Source of the DNA: Sphingopyxis sp.
GTDB lineage: Bacteria > Pseudomonadota > Alphaproteobacteria > Sphingomonadales > Sphingomonadaceae
Length of the DNA stretch: 38,591 bases
Assembly: GCF_025869345.1 (NCBI RefSeq)
Contig: NZ_JAOZVW010000099.1
Coordinates: 1 to 38,591, forward strand
Reading direction: 5' to 3'
Shown in pieces: positions 16,527 to 24,318 of this stretch (its first letter is position 1; every line of letters starts with the position of its first letter). The translations under genes were made by a program, and so were the position numbers. The notes below the pieces were generated by a model. It saw nothing but the letters and a program-made list of their open reading frames with translations. It was not told where the DNA came from and did no database searches.

Positions 16527-17192
16527 ATGAAATATGGTCTGATTATCGCTGCGGCCGCCGGGGCGCTGCTGCCTTCAAGTGCCACAGCGCAATATAACGC
16601 CGGTTTCATGGCCGACGTGATCGGCCAAGCGGTGGCCCGATCTAATCGAGGCATTCCCGAAAATTGCCTGAACCTCACATGGGTACCGAACGACAAGCAG
16701 ACCGCACGCTTCAATGCCGAAGCAGAGCCGGCGCTCCGTGCCTATCTTGCGCTCGCGGCGGTCAATGCCGATCTGAAACCCGTCTATACCAGTCGCAAGC
16801 AAGACCGTAGCTGGTCAATCGACGGTGCCAAAATAACCGAATTGATGGACATTCGCGATCCATGGGCTGCGCGCGTCGATCGCATCGAACTCATCGGCCT
16901 ACGCCTCGGCGGATATGAAGTGCGGGGACGCGGCCAGTGGCGCGCTTATGCCGCTGACGGCAGTCTGCTCGGTATCTATGACGGGCTGTTTCGTCGCAAG
17001 TCCAAGGGTTTCGAAATCTCTTCGCTCGACCTCTGGACGCCGGGCGAAGAGAGCAAAGCCAAACCATTATCCGGATTTTGCTACACGCCAGGCGATCATG
17101 AGGAATGGGTCGAGGCCACAGCGAAAGCCAAAGCAGCAAAAGCCGAGCGTCAGGCCGCAAAAGCGGCTGCGCGCGCCGCGAAAGCAAAATAG
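16527..17192 (+). CDS. Exported protein of unknown function with Lys/Ala-rich C-terminal tail
   Basis: 221-aa hypothetical protein. MKYGLIIAAAAGALLPSSATAQ is a signal peptide with cleavage after ATAQ, so it is periplasmic or secreted. The mature domain (about 23-185) contains NRGIPENCLNLTW and a later GFCYTPGDHEEW, giving two cysteines (C47 and about C186) that could pair. The last about 30 residues alternate Ala and Lys/Arg (TAKAKAAKAERQAAKAAARA) and would be a long basic helix able to bind nucleic acid or acidic surfaces. A TTGACA at 16469-16474 lies upstream, but no convincing -10 follows. Function unknown. Confidence 0.7.
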   Translation: MKYGLIIAAAAGALLPSSATAQYNAGFMADVIGQAVARSNRGIPENCLNLTWVPNDKQTARFNAEAEPALRAYLALAAVNADLKPVYTSRKQDRSWSIDGAKITELMDIRDPWAARVDRIELIGLRLGGYEVRGRGQWRAYAADGSLLGIYDGLFRRKSKGFEISSLDLWTPGEESKAKPLSGFCYTPGDHEEWVEATAKAKAAKAERQAAKAAARAAKAK

Positions 17193-17210
17193 CTGGGACC
17201 AAGTTTGGGG

Positions 17211-17292
17211 TGACGAAATAGGGTGAGGGCCAATTTCTTTTGGCGCCTTCGCGTGAAACCCCATCTCCTCGCCGCCCAATCCTATTTCGCAC
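17211..17292. repeat. Inverted repeat GACGAAATAGG / CCTATTTCG
   Basis: GACGAAATAGGGT at 17211-17223 faces CCTATTTCGCAC at about 17281-17292 in the gap before the HTH gene. GACGAAATAGGGT recurs at 18674-18686, just before the element at 18697, so it appears to be a small dispersed repeat. Confidence 0.5.
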
Positions 17293-17347
17293 ACCCCACC
17301 CCAAAAACCGCTGTCCTACATTCTCCCGCCATGCTCCAAGCTGGCGG

Positions 17348-18049
17348 ATGAGCCACATCGCCCCCATCGCCTCGCCCGACTCCACCGCCACCCCCGCGTT
17401 CGACGCGCACGGCCACGACCCCGCCGCCTACGACTGGGTGCCGGTGCTGAAAAAGCGCCGCAAGGACGGCTGGTCGCCCGACAAGCAGCGCGCCTTCATC
17501 GAGGCGCTGGCCGATACCGGCTCGGTCGCCACCGCGGCGCAGCGCGTCGGCATGTCCGAATCCTCCGCCTATCGCCTGCGCCGCGCACCGGGGGCCGAAG
17601 CGTTCGACCGCGCCTGGTCGGCGGCGATCGATGCGGCGTCGAAGAAATTGCTCGACGCCGCCTTCGAACGCGCGCTGGTCGGCACCGACGAGCCGGTGTT
17701 CGACCGCGACGGCAACCGCGTCGGCCGCCGCCTGCGCCAGAGCGACCGGTTGCTGATGTTCCTGCTGCGCGCCTATGGCCCCGACCGGTTTCGCGAGGCC
17801 GGACCCGACCGCATCGCCGCCCCCGCAGCCACCGGGGTGGCCGAGGCGCTGGTCCATCTGCACCCCGAACCGCCCGCCGCGCCTGCGGCGCTCATGTCGC
17901 CCGACCACCTCGCGGCGGCGCTGGAGATCGCCGATTTGTGCGACGGCGCTCTCCCGCCCTGGTATCGCGACCACGCGGACGACGCCGCAGGCGCGGCCAG
18001 TGCGGCCAGTGCGGCCGATACGGCCAACACGGAACGCCCGTTGGGCTGA
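17348..18049 (+). CDS. Helix-turn-helix domain protein, phage-terminase-small-subunit-like
   Basis: 233-aa protein. Start at 17348 (MSHIAPIASPDSTATPAFDA) was chosen because the upstream in-frame TTG at 17240 lies in repeat sequence. Residues about 35-85 form a homeodomain-like HTH: SPDKQRAFIEALADTGSVAT, then AAQRVGMSESSAYRLRR. This resembles the DNA-binding head of small terminase subunits and related sphingomonad proteins. A middle segment DRLLMFLLRAYGPDRFRE follows, and the tail is a low-complexity run of Ala, Asp and Ser. No phage genes lie nearby, so it may be a domesticated remnant or a regulator. Confidence 0.75.
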   Translation: MSHIAPIASPDSTATPAFDAHGHDPAAYDWVPVLKKRRKDGWSPDKQRAFIEALADTGSVATAAQRVGMSESSAYRLRRAPGAEAFDRAWSAAIDAASKKLLDAAFERALVGTDEPVFDRDGNRVGRRLRQSDRLLMFLLRAYGPDRFREAGPDRIAAPAATGVAEALVHLHPEPPAAPAALMSPDHLAAALEIADLCDGALPPWYRDHADDAAGAASAASAADTANTERPLG

Positions 18050-18091
18050 ACTTTACTGAACTTTGGGACGGCCAGAGCAGCCCCGGCCCCT

Positions 18092-18613
18092 TCAATTCAC
18101 CGTCACCCCGCTCGGCACCCCGCGCATTCCCGCCGCCGCGAACAGCACGCCGCCACGCACCGCCTCGGCCGAGCCGTCGAGCAGAGGCAGCAGCACCAGC
18201 GGCCGCGTGACTTCGCTGTCGTCATCGACGACCAGCCGCAGCGTTGGGAGACCCAAGCGGTCGCGCTCGCTCACCACGTCGCGGATCGACTCCAGCGGCC
18301 ACGACAGGTCGCCGCCGCGATAGAGGCGCGCGCCGTCGTGGAAGATATAGCGCGCGCGCTGGCGCCACAGCCGCCGGCAGGTCCAGAGGCCGAACGCGGC
18401 GGCCAGCATCGCCGCCGTCGCCACCGCGTCGCCGAACAGCAGCGACCGCAGCATCGCCCCCATGCCGTCGGCGCGCACCGGCCACGCCTGCCCGAGCACC
18501 AGCCCGGCGAGCAGCAACGCCGCGACCAGCTGCCCGGCCAGCAGCGGCTTCGCCTTCAGCCGCGCGATCACGATAACTTGTCTCTTGCTAATGGTCCGGT
18601 CCCCATGCTGCAT
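18092..18613 (-). CDS. Two-helix membrane protein with PH-like C-terminal domain
   Basis: 173 aa from ATG at 18613 (a GTG at 18631 is also possible). Two hydrophobic helices (LLAGQLVAALLLAGLVLG, about 20-40, and AVATAAMLAAAFGLWTC, about 63-80) are followed by a soluble part RYIFHDGARLYRGGDLSWPL and ERDRLGLPTLRLVVDDDSEV. That part has the strand pattern of bacterial PH/YdbS-like domains that follow paired helices. Function unknown. It converges tail-to-tail with the HTH gene. Confidence 0.65.
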   Translation of the reverse strand: MQHGDRTISKRQVIVIARLKAKPLLAGQLVAALLLAGLVLGQAWPVRADGMGAMLRSLLFGDAVATAAMLAAAFGLWTCRRLWRQRARYIFHDGARLYRGGDLSWPLESIRDVVSERDRLGLPTLRLVVDDDSEVTRPLVLLPLLDGSAEAVRGGVLFAAAGMRGVPSGVTVN

Positions 18614-18696
18614 CGCGCGATAGATAGGCACGGCAGCGGCGCGGCGCCACCCGCGATGCGATCAGGAAGGGCGGACGAAATAGGGTCGCGGAGGGC

Positions 18697-18859
18697 TTTC
18701 CTACATTGCAGCATCATGCTGAAACGGGGCTATGCCGATCCGCCCTGCCCCTTTTGTCCGCTCCTGCCGCCGCCACCGGCCCCCGGCGCTTTCTGTCACG
18801 GGTATTATTTTACCGGAAGGGATCGTGAACTTTGACAACTTTGGAATAAAATTACGCGG
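18697..18859 (+). repeat. Long element with conserved ends, copy 1
   Basis: Starts with TTTCCTACATT and ends with TTTGACAACTTTGGAATAAA followed by ATTACGCGG. A GGGTATTATTTTACCG box lies about 60 bp before the end. The same ends in the same order occur on the minus strand at 28323-28476. The end is 80 bp before the ATG at 18939. The central 100 bp differ between copies. Confidence 0.65.
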
Positions 18860-18938
18860 CGGGCGGCCGCTTCGCCACGGCGGCGCGACTCGCTTCGCGC
18901 CGCATCCCTGCTATGCTTGGCGACGAAGGAGAAAGACC

Positions 18939-19097
18939 ATGCAGGCCGTGACCGAAGGCGATCGCCGCAAGGAACTCGATGTCCTCCTGGGCCAGATCCA
19001 GGCGCATCCCGAACGCGACTGGAGCGCCGCGCGCCGCCGCATCGCGACGCTGACCAAGCTGATCGCCGCGAGGCCCGCGCCCGCAAAGGCGCATTGA
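18939..19097 (+). CDS. Small cytoplasmic protein (52 aa)
   Basis: ATG at 18939 is preceded by AAGGAGAAAGACC, a strong ribosome site. The product MQAVTEGDRRKELDVLLGQI... is a charged, mostly helical 52-residue protein with a central HPERDWSAARRRIATLTKLI helix and an Ala/Pro tail. There is no membrane segment or cysteine. Function unknown. It lies 80 bp after the element at 18697-18859. Confidence 0.6.
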   Translation: MQAVTEGDRRKELDVLLGQIQAHPERDWSAARRRIATLTKLIAARPAPAKAH

Positions 19098-19228
19098 CGG
19101 GCGCGCGCTCAGCCGCTCGTCGTGCGGCAGCCGCGACTCGCCGCCGCTTTTGCAACATCTCCGCCGCCCGCCGGTTTTTCGGTGCGGAGGGCGCCGCTGG
19201 CGGCTGCCCGCAATCAAGGAGATATTCG

Positions 19229-19684
19229 ATGCGCAAGCCTCTCACCCTCATCGCCGCGGGCGCCGCGGCGCTTGCCGCCCCCGCGATCGCGCAGGTCGGC
19301 GTCGGCGGCACCGTCGATGCAACCCTCGGCACCGGCCCGGTCGCCGGGACCGTGGGCAACGTCACCGATCAGGTCGGCGATACCGTCGGCCGCGTCGACG
19401 ATACGGTGAACGGCACGATCGACGAGACGAAGCTGGTCGTCGCGGCGCGCGAACAGGTGCGCGCGGGCGCGCAGGTGACCGACACCGCGGGCAACGACAT
19501 CGGCACGGTGCAGAGCATCGACGGCGACAATGCGGTGATCGTCGACGGCGGCAAGCTCTACAACATCCCGCTCGCCGCGCTCTACAGCAAGGCCGACAGC
19601 GTCACCGGCCCGCTGGTGACCAAGCTGTCCAAGGCCGAAATCCGCGCCAACGCCCACGGCAGCGCGGCCGCCCGGACGCGCTGA
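19229..19684 (+). CDS. Exported PRC-barrel-like protein
   Basis: 151-aa protein. AAGGAGATATTCG precedes the ATG at 19229. MRKPLTLIAAGAAALAAPAI with cleavage after AIAQ is a signal peptide. A low-complexity region of Gly/Val/Asp/Thr repeats (TVGNVTDQVGDTVGRVDDTV) runs from about 30 to 65. The C-terminal part (about 78-140) has the small barrel pattern VTDTAGNDIGTVQSIDGDNA then VIVDGGKLYNIPLAALY, like PRC-barrel/DUF2171 proteins. A related barrel is encoded just downstream on the other strand at 19806. Role unknown; envelope stress is plausible. Confidence 0.75.
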   Translation: MRKPLTLIAAGAAALAAPAIAQVGVGGTVDATLGTGPVAGTVGNVTDQVGDTVGRVDDTVNGTIDETKLVVAAREQVRAGAQVTDTAGNDIGTVQSIDGDNAVIVDGGKLYNIPLAALYSKADSVTGPLVTKLSKAEIRANAHGSAAARTR

Positions 19685-19721
19685 GCCTCGGCGCGGCGCG
19701 ATCACCCGGGCAGGGCGAAAC

Positions 19722-19760
19722 GAAAACGGCCCGCCCCGCTGTGGTGGGACGGGCCAGTTT
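19722..19760. terminator. Bidirectional terminator between convergent barrel-protein genes
   Basis: GGCCCG at 19728-19733 pairs with CGGGCC at 19750-19755, with inner CCC/GGG pairs. It is preceded by CGAAAACG and followed by AGTTTCG, so the minus-strand transcript gains a GTTTTCGTTT tail. It suits the DUF2171 gene best. Confidence 0.7.
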
Positions 19761-19805
19761 CGAGTGCCGGGGCGCCGGATTGCGGCCCCGGCCATCTGTA
19801 TCCGG

Positions 19806-20045
19806 CTATTCGGCTTCCTCGAACAGGTCGACCGCATTGGCGGCGTTCGCCGACAGGCGCACCGTGTCGCCCTCGACCGCCGCGACGAGGCCGGCGGGCA
19901 GATAATGATGCTTGCCGTCGCCGCTGTCGGCCTTGGTCAGCTTGATCCGCTCGCCGTCGATATGATCGACGGTGCCGATGTGGACGCCGTCGGCGCCGAC
20001 GACAGTCATATTTTCCTTGATCGCGCTGTGATCATGCTCGGCCAT
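19806..20045 (-). CDS. DUF2171 domain small protein
   Basis: 79-aa cytoplasmic protein matching the DUF2171 layout: IKENMTVVGADGVHIGTVDH, IDGERIKLTKAD, a HHYLP segment, and a final VRLSANAANAVDLFEE. These PRC-barrel-like proteins are common in alphaproteobacteria and are often stress-induced; no biochemical role is established. Start at 20045 with AAGGAGATTTGTC upstream on the minus strand. The acidic tail and the His pair are typical. Confidence 0.88.
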   Translation of the reverse strand: MAEHDHSAIKENMTVVGADGVHIGTVDHIDGERIKLTKADSGDGKHHYLPAGLVAAVEGDTVRLSANAANAVDLFEEAE

Positions 20046-20164
20046 GACAAATCTCCTTGCCGCTCCCGAAAGCGGGAGTCCTGGCGATCATACGCATGGA
20101 AAGCGAGTCGGCTCCAGCACCTCCGACGAGCCGCCCGAAAGCCGCGCCCGCCTTCGACGGGCCA

Positions 20165-20722
20165 TCAGCACCAGGGGCGTCGACGGCCCTCCCAGCGCCG
20201 CGCGAGTCCTTCGCCGACCAGCGCATCGCCGACGCTCGCGCCGCCGCGCGTCACGATACGCAGCTTGCGGCCATAGCGGTCGGTATCGCGATCGCTGCTC
20301 TCCAGGCTGAACGCGCCTTCGTTCAGCCAGCGCCGCAGCCGTTCGGTCGCCGCCTTGCCCAGCGCCGCCTCCTCGGCGCAGCGCGGTGGGTGGGTTTCGG
20401 GGGTATCGATGTCGGCGATGCGGTATTTCTCGCCCGCGAACCAGAAAGTATCGCCATCGACGACGCAATTCCGCCCGCCGCCGATGTGGCAAAAGCCGAA
20501 GCGCACTGACAGGCCGTCAGCGGGGACCGCGGGAGCGGCATGAACAGCCATTTCGGCCGCCGCCCGCGGAACGGAGCCGGTCTGCAAGGCCGCAAGCGTC
20601 CCGGCGAACCCGCCGCAGACGACGAGCGTCAGCCACAGCGCGAAGCGATCGCGGCGATTCCGGCGTCGGGATCGGGGCCTGCGCGCATGGCGTGGGGGAG
20701 GCGAACGGTAAGGACGGGCCAT
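20165..20722 (-). CDS. Membrane-anchored thermonuclease (SNase-like) family protein
   Basis: 185-aa staphylococcal-nuclease-type protein. The N-terminus is very basic (RPYRSPPPRHARRPRSRRRN), then comes one hydrophobic helix (FALWLTLVVCGGFAGTLAAL), so the nuclease domain would face the periplasm. The domain shows VVDGDTFWFAGEKYRIADID with TPET, giving the Asp and Arg of the calcium/active site, and DRYGRKLRIV with the second Arg. Calcium-dependent cleavage of DNA or RNA is the family reaction, perhaps for nutrient scavenging. The basic head may bind nucleic acid or act as a positive-inside anchor. Confidence 0.87.
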   Translation of the reverse strand: MARPYRSPPPRHARRPRSRRRNRRDRFALWLTLVVCGGFAGTLAALQTGSVPRAAAEMAVHAAPAVPADGLSVRFGFCHIGGGRNCVVDGDTFWFAGEKYRIADIDTPETHPPRCAEEAALGKAATERLRRWLNEGAFSLESSDRDTDRYGRKLRIVTRGGASVGDALVGEGLARRWEGRRRPWC

Positions 20723-20849
20723 GCCCGCCTTCTGCCATTGAAGGCTGAAGGAAATGCCAAGGAAGCACCTCCGCGTTGGCGGAGATCGGGAGTCATCGCA
20801 CCCGCTCGGGCGCCATTATCGATCAATCGCGGCGCACCGGCCGCGCCGC

Positions 20850-21158
20850 TCACGGCGCGCCGCGCGGTTCGTCGTCGTCGATCCCGCCGGGACCCAGTTC
20901 GTCTTCTTCATCGTCGTCGCTGCGTTCGCCGCGATAGGCGCCCATATCGATCCGGCCCGACCGCTCCATCTGGCGCATATGGTCGACCAGGTCCTCGACA
21001 TCGTCGGTTTCGTCGCGCGCCTTGGCCTTATGGCTGTCCTCCAGCGAGCGGGCGTGGCGCGCCGCTTCGGCGACCGTCTGCGCCTGCGCTTCCTCGTCAT
21101 CCTGTTCGCGGTTCCGCGTCTCGGGGGCTTCGCTGCTGCTGCGGGGATCGTCGATCAT
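20850..21158 (-). CDS. Small acidic protein with an EcfG-type promoter
   Basis: 102-aa hypothetical protein, almost wholly hydrophilic and acidic (MIDDPRSSSEAPETRNREQD at the start; SDDDEEDELGPGGIDDDEPR near the end), likely disordered. The ATG at 21158 follows AAAGGAGCCGGCC, a strong ribosome site; longer in-frame starts would overlap the DsbA gene. A good EcfG-type promoter lies 30-55 bp upstream, so it probably belongs to the general stress response. There is no catalytic motif; the EDLVDHMRQMERSGRID stretch is the only part likely to fold as a helix. Confidence 0.7.
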   Translation of the reverse strand: MIDDPRSSSEAPETRNREQDDEEAQAQTVAEAARHARSLEDSHKAKARDETDDVEDLVDHMRQMERSGRIDMGAYRGERSDDDEEDELGPGGIDDDEPRGAP

Positions 21159-21187
21159 GGCCGGCTCCTTTCGAGGGACGACCGGAA

Positions 21188-21213
21188 AACGCGCGGAACC
21201 GGACGGCCGTTCC
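21188..21213 (-). promoter_or_regulatory. EcfG-type (general stress sigma factor) promoter
   Basis: Read on the minus strand: GGAAC (forward 21209-21213), 17 bases, CGTT (forward 21188-21191). This is an exact match to the alphaproteobacterial EcfG consensus GGAAC-N16/17-CGTT, and the -10 end lies 29 bp before the start codon at 21158. Confidence 0.7.
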
Positions 21214-21214
21214 T

Positions 21215-21907
21215 TCAGGCGGCGGCTGCCAGCACCTTCGTTTCGATCACGCGAATGAAAACCTCGGGGTCCTGCGCGCCGGGGACGAGCATCCGCCCGC
21301 CCAGAATGAAGGCGGGAACCCCCGTCACATTGCGGTCGGCCCAATAGGCCTCTTCCGTGCGCACCATCTCGCCATAATCGTCGTCGCCGAGGATGGCCGC
21401 CGCGCGGGCGCGGTCGAGCCCCACCGATGCCGCGATATCGGCCAGCACCGCGTGATCGCTCACATCGCGATTGTCGGTAAAATGGGCGCGGAACAGCGCC
21501 AGCTTGAGCGCGGTCTGCACGCCCGTCGCCGCGACCTGCCTGGGCTCCTCGAGCGCCCCCGCCCAGCTCAGCAGGCGGTGCGCGTCGAAACTGTTGCGCA
21601 TCCGGAAATCGGGTCCGCGATTGAAAGTGAAGCCCAGGTCGGCCGCGATCGCAGCCATCCTGCCGCTGTTCGCGCGGCTCTGTTCGGCGCTGACGCCATA
21701 TTTGCGCATGACATGGCTTGCGGCATCTTCGCCCTCGGGCGGCATGGCGGGATTGAGTTCGAAGGGATGCCATTGGACGCGGAAGTCCAGCCGTCCCGCG
21801 AAATGCGCCATCACCTTCTCGAACTTCAGCCAGCCGACGATGCACCACGGGCACATCACATCGGAGACGATGTCGATCGAAAGGCGCGGCAGATCGGTCA
21901 CGGTCAT
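21215..21907 (-). CDS. DsbA-family (FrnE-like) thiol oxidoreductase
   Basis: 230-aa thioredoxin-fold protein with a helical insert. The active site C19-P-W-C22 sits in DIVSDVMCPWCIVGW near the N-terminus, as in FrnE/2-hydroxychromene isomerase relatives; VTGVPAFILGGRMLVPGAQD supplies the cis-proline loop. There is no signal peptide, so it is cytoplasmic. FrnE-like proteins act as disulfide isomerases or oxidoreductases and some help oxidative-stress survival. Start MTVTDLPRLS at 21907; the longer reading frame to 22153 is rejected because it overlaps the small gene at 21936-22076 and lacks conservation features. Confidence 0.88.
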   Translation of the reverse strand: MTVTDLPRLSIDIVSDVMCPWCIVGWLKFEKVMAHFAGRLDFRVQWHPFELNPAMPPEGEDAASHVMRKYGVSAEQSRANSGRMAAIAADLGFTFNRGPDFRMRNSFDAHRLLSWAGALEEPRQVAATGVQTALKLALFRAHFTDNRDVSDHAVLADIAASVGLDRARAAAILGDDDYGEMVRTEEAYWADRNVTGVPAFILGGRMLVPGAQDPEVFIRVIETKVLAAAA

Positions 21908-21935
21908 CGTCTCCAGCCAGGGGTTGGCCGCCGCG

Positions 21936-22076
21936 CTATGACCTGTCGGATTCGCGGCGCTCCTTGCCCGAACGCCGGTCGCCCTTGCGGCGTTCCGGCC
22001 CTTTGTAATCGAGGTCGTCGGCGACCCGCCGGTCCTCCCCGCGTCTGTCGCCGCCGCGCTTGTCCTCGGCTGCCAT
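21936..22076 (-). CDS. 46-aa highly charged small protein
   Basis: ATG at 22076 preceded by GGGAGGGGAGCGT, a strong ribosome site. The product begins MAAEDKRGGDRRGEDRRVAD and ends with DYKGPERRKGDRRSGKERRE then SDRS. Nearly half of it is Arg, Lys, Asp or Glu, with repeated (G)xxRR units. It should be disordered and could bind nucleic acid or other charged partners. The gene ends 28 bp before the FrnE-like start, so the two probably form one transcript. Confidence 0.6.
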   Translation of the reverse strand: MAAEDKRGGDRRGEDRRVADDLDYKGPERRKGDRRSGKERRESDRS

Positions 22077-22177
22077 ACGCTCCCCTCCCACCCAAAGGAA
22101 ACAGAAGCGACCCGGCGCCAGTAACTCACATAATGGTTAAAAAGACAAGGCAAGGCGCCTTGGGAGCCTGGCCGCCG

Positions 22178-22600
22178 TCAATGCACGGTATCGACCGGCG
22201 CCTCGCTCACCGCCGGAACCCGCCGCGACAGCATCCACCAGCTTGCGACCATCAGCCCGGTCGACAGCGCCTCGATGATCATCGCCTGGATGATGCCGGC
22301 GTTGACGAGATCGCCGCTGCCGACGCCGATCAGCCGACCGACGAGCGCGGTGCCGTACAGCGCCGCCGGCACCAGCAGCGCGCGCGACCAGCCGGGCACC
22401 AGCGCGCCCACCGCCGCGCCCCCGGCCGCGACGAGGAAGAAGGCCGACAGGTCGGCGCGCACCGTATTGGCGGCCGCGCCTTCGACGACGATGCCGAACA
22501 ATTCGGTGAAGCTTGCCGGATCGAATATCCCGCGGAGCCCGACGATCGCAAAGAACAGCGCCCACAGCAGGACGGCGCCGCGCAAGACCCAGTTGATCAT
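22178..22600 (-). CDS. Small four-helix membrane protein (DUF4345-like)
   Basis: 140-aa integral membrane protein with about four helices: VLRGAVLLWALFFAIVGLRG, ADLSAFFLVAAGGAAVGALV, ALLVPAALYGTALVGRLIGV and GIIQAMIIEALSTGLMVASW. The pattern and FDPASFTELFGI segment resemble DUF4345 proteins. Function unknown. Start at 22600 follows GGGGAGACAAGTC. It lies 53 bp downstream of mnmA on the same strand and may be co-transcribed. Confidence 0.75.
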   Translation of the reverse strand: MINWVLRGAVLLWALFFAIVGLRGIFDPASFTELFGIVVEGAAANTVRADLSAFFLVAAGGAAVGALVPGWSRALLVPAALYGTALVGRLIGVGSGDLVNAGIIQAMIIEALSTGLMVASWWMLSRRVPAVSEAPVDTVH

Positions 22601-22653
22601 GACTTGTCTCCCCTTTTGCGCGCAGGCTGCGGCATCGGGAGGGAAAGTGCAAT

Positions 22654-23802
22654 CTATTCCGCCGGGAAGCTTTCCTCGATCCAGCCGCCGCCGAGCACGC
22701 GGCTTTCATCGGCCGCGTCATAGAGCACCGCCGCCTGCCCCGGCGCGACGCCATATTCGGGGGAGGCGAAGACCAGCCGGTCGCCCTCCATGCGCGCGGG
22801 CACCGGCTTTGCCATGCTGCGCACCTTGGCGAGCACCGGCCGTCCGTCGACCGCGCCCAACCAGTTCGCTTCGCCGAGCCGCGCGCCCGACACCGCGAGC
22901 GCGCGGCGCGGCCCGACGACGACCTGCTTCGCCGCGGCATCGAGACGGACGACATAAAGCGGTTCCGCCTGTCCGCCGATCTCGATCCCGCGCCGCTGGC
23001 CAACCGTATAGTGGATAAGGCCGCGATGCGCGCCGAGGATGCGGCCGTCGACATGGACGATCTCGCCCCGGTCGTCGGCCTCGGGACGCAGTTTCTTCAC
23101 CAGCGTCGCATAATCGCCGTCGGGAACGAAGCAGATGTCCTGGCTGTCGGGCTTGCCCGCGACGCCAAGGCCGAGGTTGCGCGCAATCTCGCGCACCGCG
23201 CTCTTTTCAAGCCCGCCGAGAGGAAAGCGCAGAAAGTCGAGCTGTTCCTGCGTCGTCGCGAACAGGAAATAGCTCTGGTCGCGCGCCGGATCGACCGCGC
23301 GGTGGAGTTCGGCGCCTGCGGGGCCCATCACGCGGCGAACATAATGGCCGGTCGCAAGGCAGTCGGCGCCCAGGTCCCTGGCAAGCTGGAACAGATCGGT
23401 GAACTTCACCCCCATGTTGCAGCGCACGCAGGGGATCGGCGTCCGGCCCGCCAGATATTCGTCGGCGAACTGATCGATCACCGTGTCGCGGAAGCGGCTT
23501 TCATGGTCGTGGACATGGTGCGCGAAGCCCAGCCGGTCGGCGACCGCGCGCGCGTCGCGGATGTCCTGCCCGGCGCAGCAGGCACCGACGCGCTTCGCCT
23601 TGGCGCCATGGTCGTAAAGCTGGAGCGTCACGCCGATCACCTCGGCACCCGACCGCGCGGCGAGCGCAGCGACCACGCTCGAATCGACGCCGCCCGACAT
23701 CGCGACGACGACTCGCCGGTCCTTCAGCGGCTCGGCAAGCTGAAAGTCGGCGCGGACAGCGCCGGCGGGGGGAGAAATCGTCTCGATCATCGCTCGCGCC
23801 AT
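22654..23802 (-). CDS. mnmA: tRNA-specific 2-thiouridylase
   Basis: 382-aa cytoplasmic enzyme that adds sulfur to C2 of U34 in tRNA-Lys, -Glu and -Gln using ATP and a persulfide relay. The PP-loop SGGVDSS is at residues 36-42. The catalytic cysteines appear as CVRCN (in [16 protein letters not shown]) and [13 protein letters not shown]. The C-terminal barrel ([11 protein letters not shown]... to [10 protein letters not shown]) is complete. Length is usual for the family. Start at 23802; MIETIS at 23790 is an alternative. Confidence 0.96.
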   Translation of the reverse strand: MARAMIETISPPAGAVRADFQLAEPLKDRRVVVAMSGGVDSSVVAALAARSGAEVIGVTLQLYDHGAKAKRVGACCAGQDIRDARAVADRLGFAHHVHDHESRFRDTVIDQFADEYLAGRTPIPCVRCNMGVKFTDLFQLARDLGADCLATGHYVRRVMGPAGAELHRAVDPARDQSYFLFATTQEQLDFLRFPLGGLEKSAVREIARNLGLGVAGKPDSQDICFVPDGDYATLVKKLRPEADDRGEIVHVDGRILGAHRGLIHYTVGQRRGIEIGGQAEPLYVVRLDAAAKQVVVGPRRALAVSGARLGEANWLGAVDGRPVLAKVRSMAKPVPARMEGDRLVFASPEYGVAPGQAAVLYDAADESRVLGGGWIEESFPAE

Positions 23803-23864
23803 CTAGGGATGGATCGCCCGAAACGCCAGCTTTTCCGCCGCACGCGTCAAGATATTGACGGGGG

Positions 23865-23879
23865 TTAAGCTTCGCTAAC
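23865..23879. promoter_or_regulatory. Weak CtrA-like site upstream of the sciP unit
   Basis: TTAAGCTTCGCTAAC, i.e. TTAA-N6-CTAAC, with one mismatch and one base shorter spacing than the usual N7. It is 56 bp before the ATG at 23935. Autoregulation through CtrA would fit sciP biology. Confidence 0.3.
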
Positions 23880-23934
23880 AAGCTATGAAATGGGCATTTA
23901 CTGGACCTTAGCCCCTCCCCGCTAGACGGATGGC

Positions 23935-24318
23935 ATGAACGTCGACCCGTCAGATTTTCCACAGCTTGCCGGCGTGTCCCGCCTGTCGGAGCCGGGATTC
24001 GACATCCTGCTCGCGGTTTCCGAAGCACGCCAGGCGGCATCGCCGACGGTTCGCCTGCTCCGCGCGCGGGCGAATCGGGAACGCCACGCGGCACGCGTTA
24101 ACGCTCTTAGTCATTTTCTGGCCGCCGCGCCCGTCGCGACGGAACAAATGGCGGCACGGCCCGTTCGTTTCCTCGATCTGTCCGATGGAGCGAACGCCCT
24201 GACCGAAACTGTGAACAGCCCGTTTACCAGAGGGTTTCAGTCGATGTTGAACCCCTTGCATGTAGCACCCTGGTTGTCGGCCTCGCCGATCCCCCACGAC
24301 GAAGACAATATGGAATGA
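23935..24318 (+). CDS. Hypothetical protein overlapping sciP (127 aa)
   Basis: ORF starting MNVDPSDFPQLAGVSRLSEP with helical, Arg/Ala-rich middle (EARQAASPTVRLLRARANRE) and a tail ending HDEDNME. The stop overlaps the sciP start by ATGA at 24315-24318, which suggests translational coupling and supports a real gene. There are no known motifs, and codon use is only partly host-like, so it could instead be a long leader. Cytoplasmic if made. Confidence 0.45.
   Translation: MNVDPSDFPQLAGVSRLSEPGFDILLAVSEARQAASPTVRLLRARANRERHAARVNALSHFLAAAPVATEQMAARPVRFLDLSDGANALTETVNSPFTRGFQSMLNPLHVAPWLSASPIPHDEDNME

Noticed and set aside
18717..18835. Short ORF with CPFC and CHG motifs (MLKRGYADPPCPFCPLLPPP...)
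   Set aside because: It lies wholly within the repeated element copy 1, has no ribosome site, and the matching region of copy 2 does not keep the frame.
20540..22723. 727-aa plus-strand ORF across 20.5-22.7 kb
   Set aside because: Arg/Pro-rich shadow of five minus-strand genes with ribosome sites and recognised domains.
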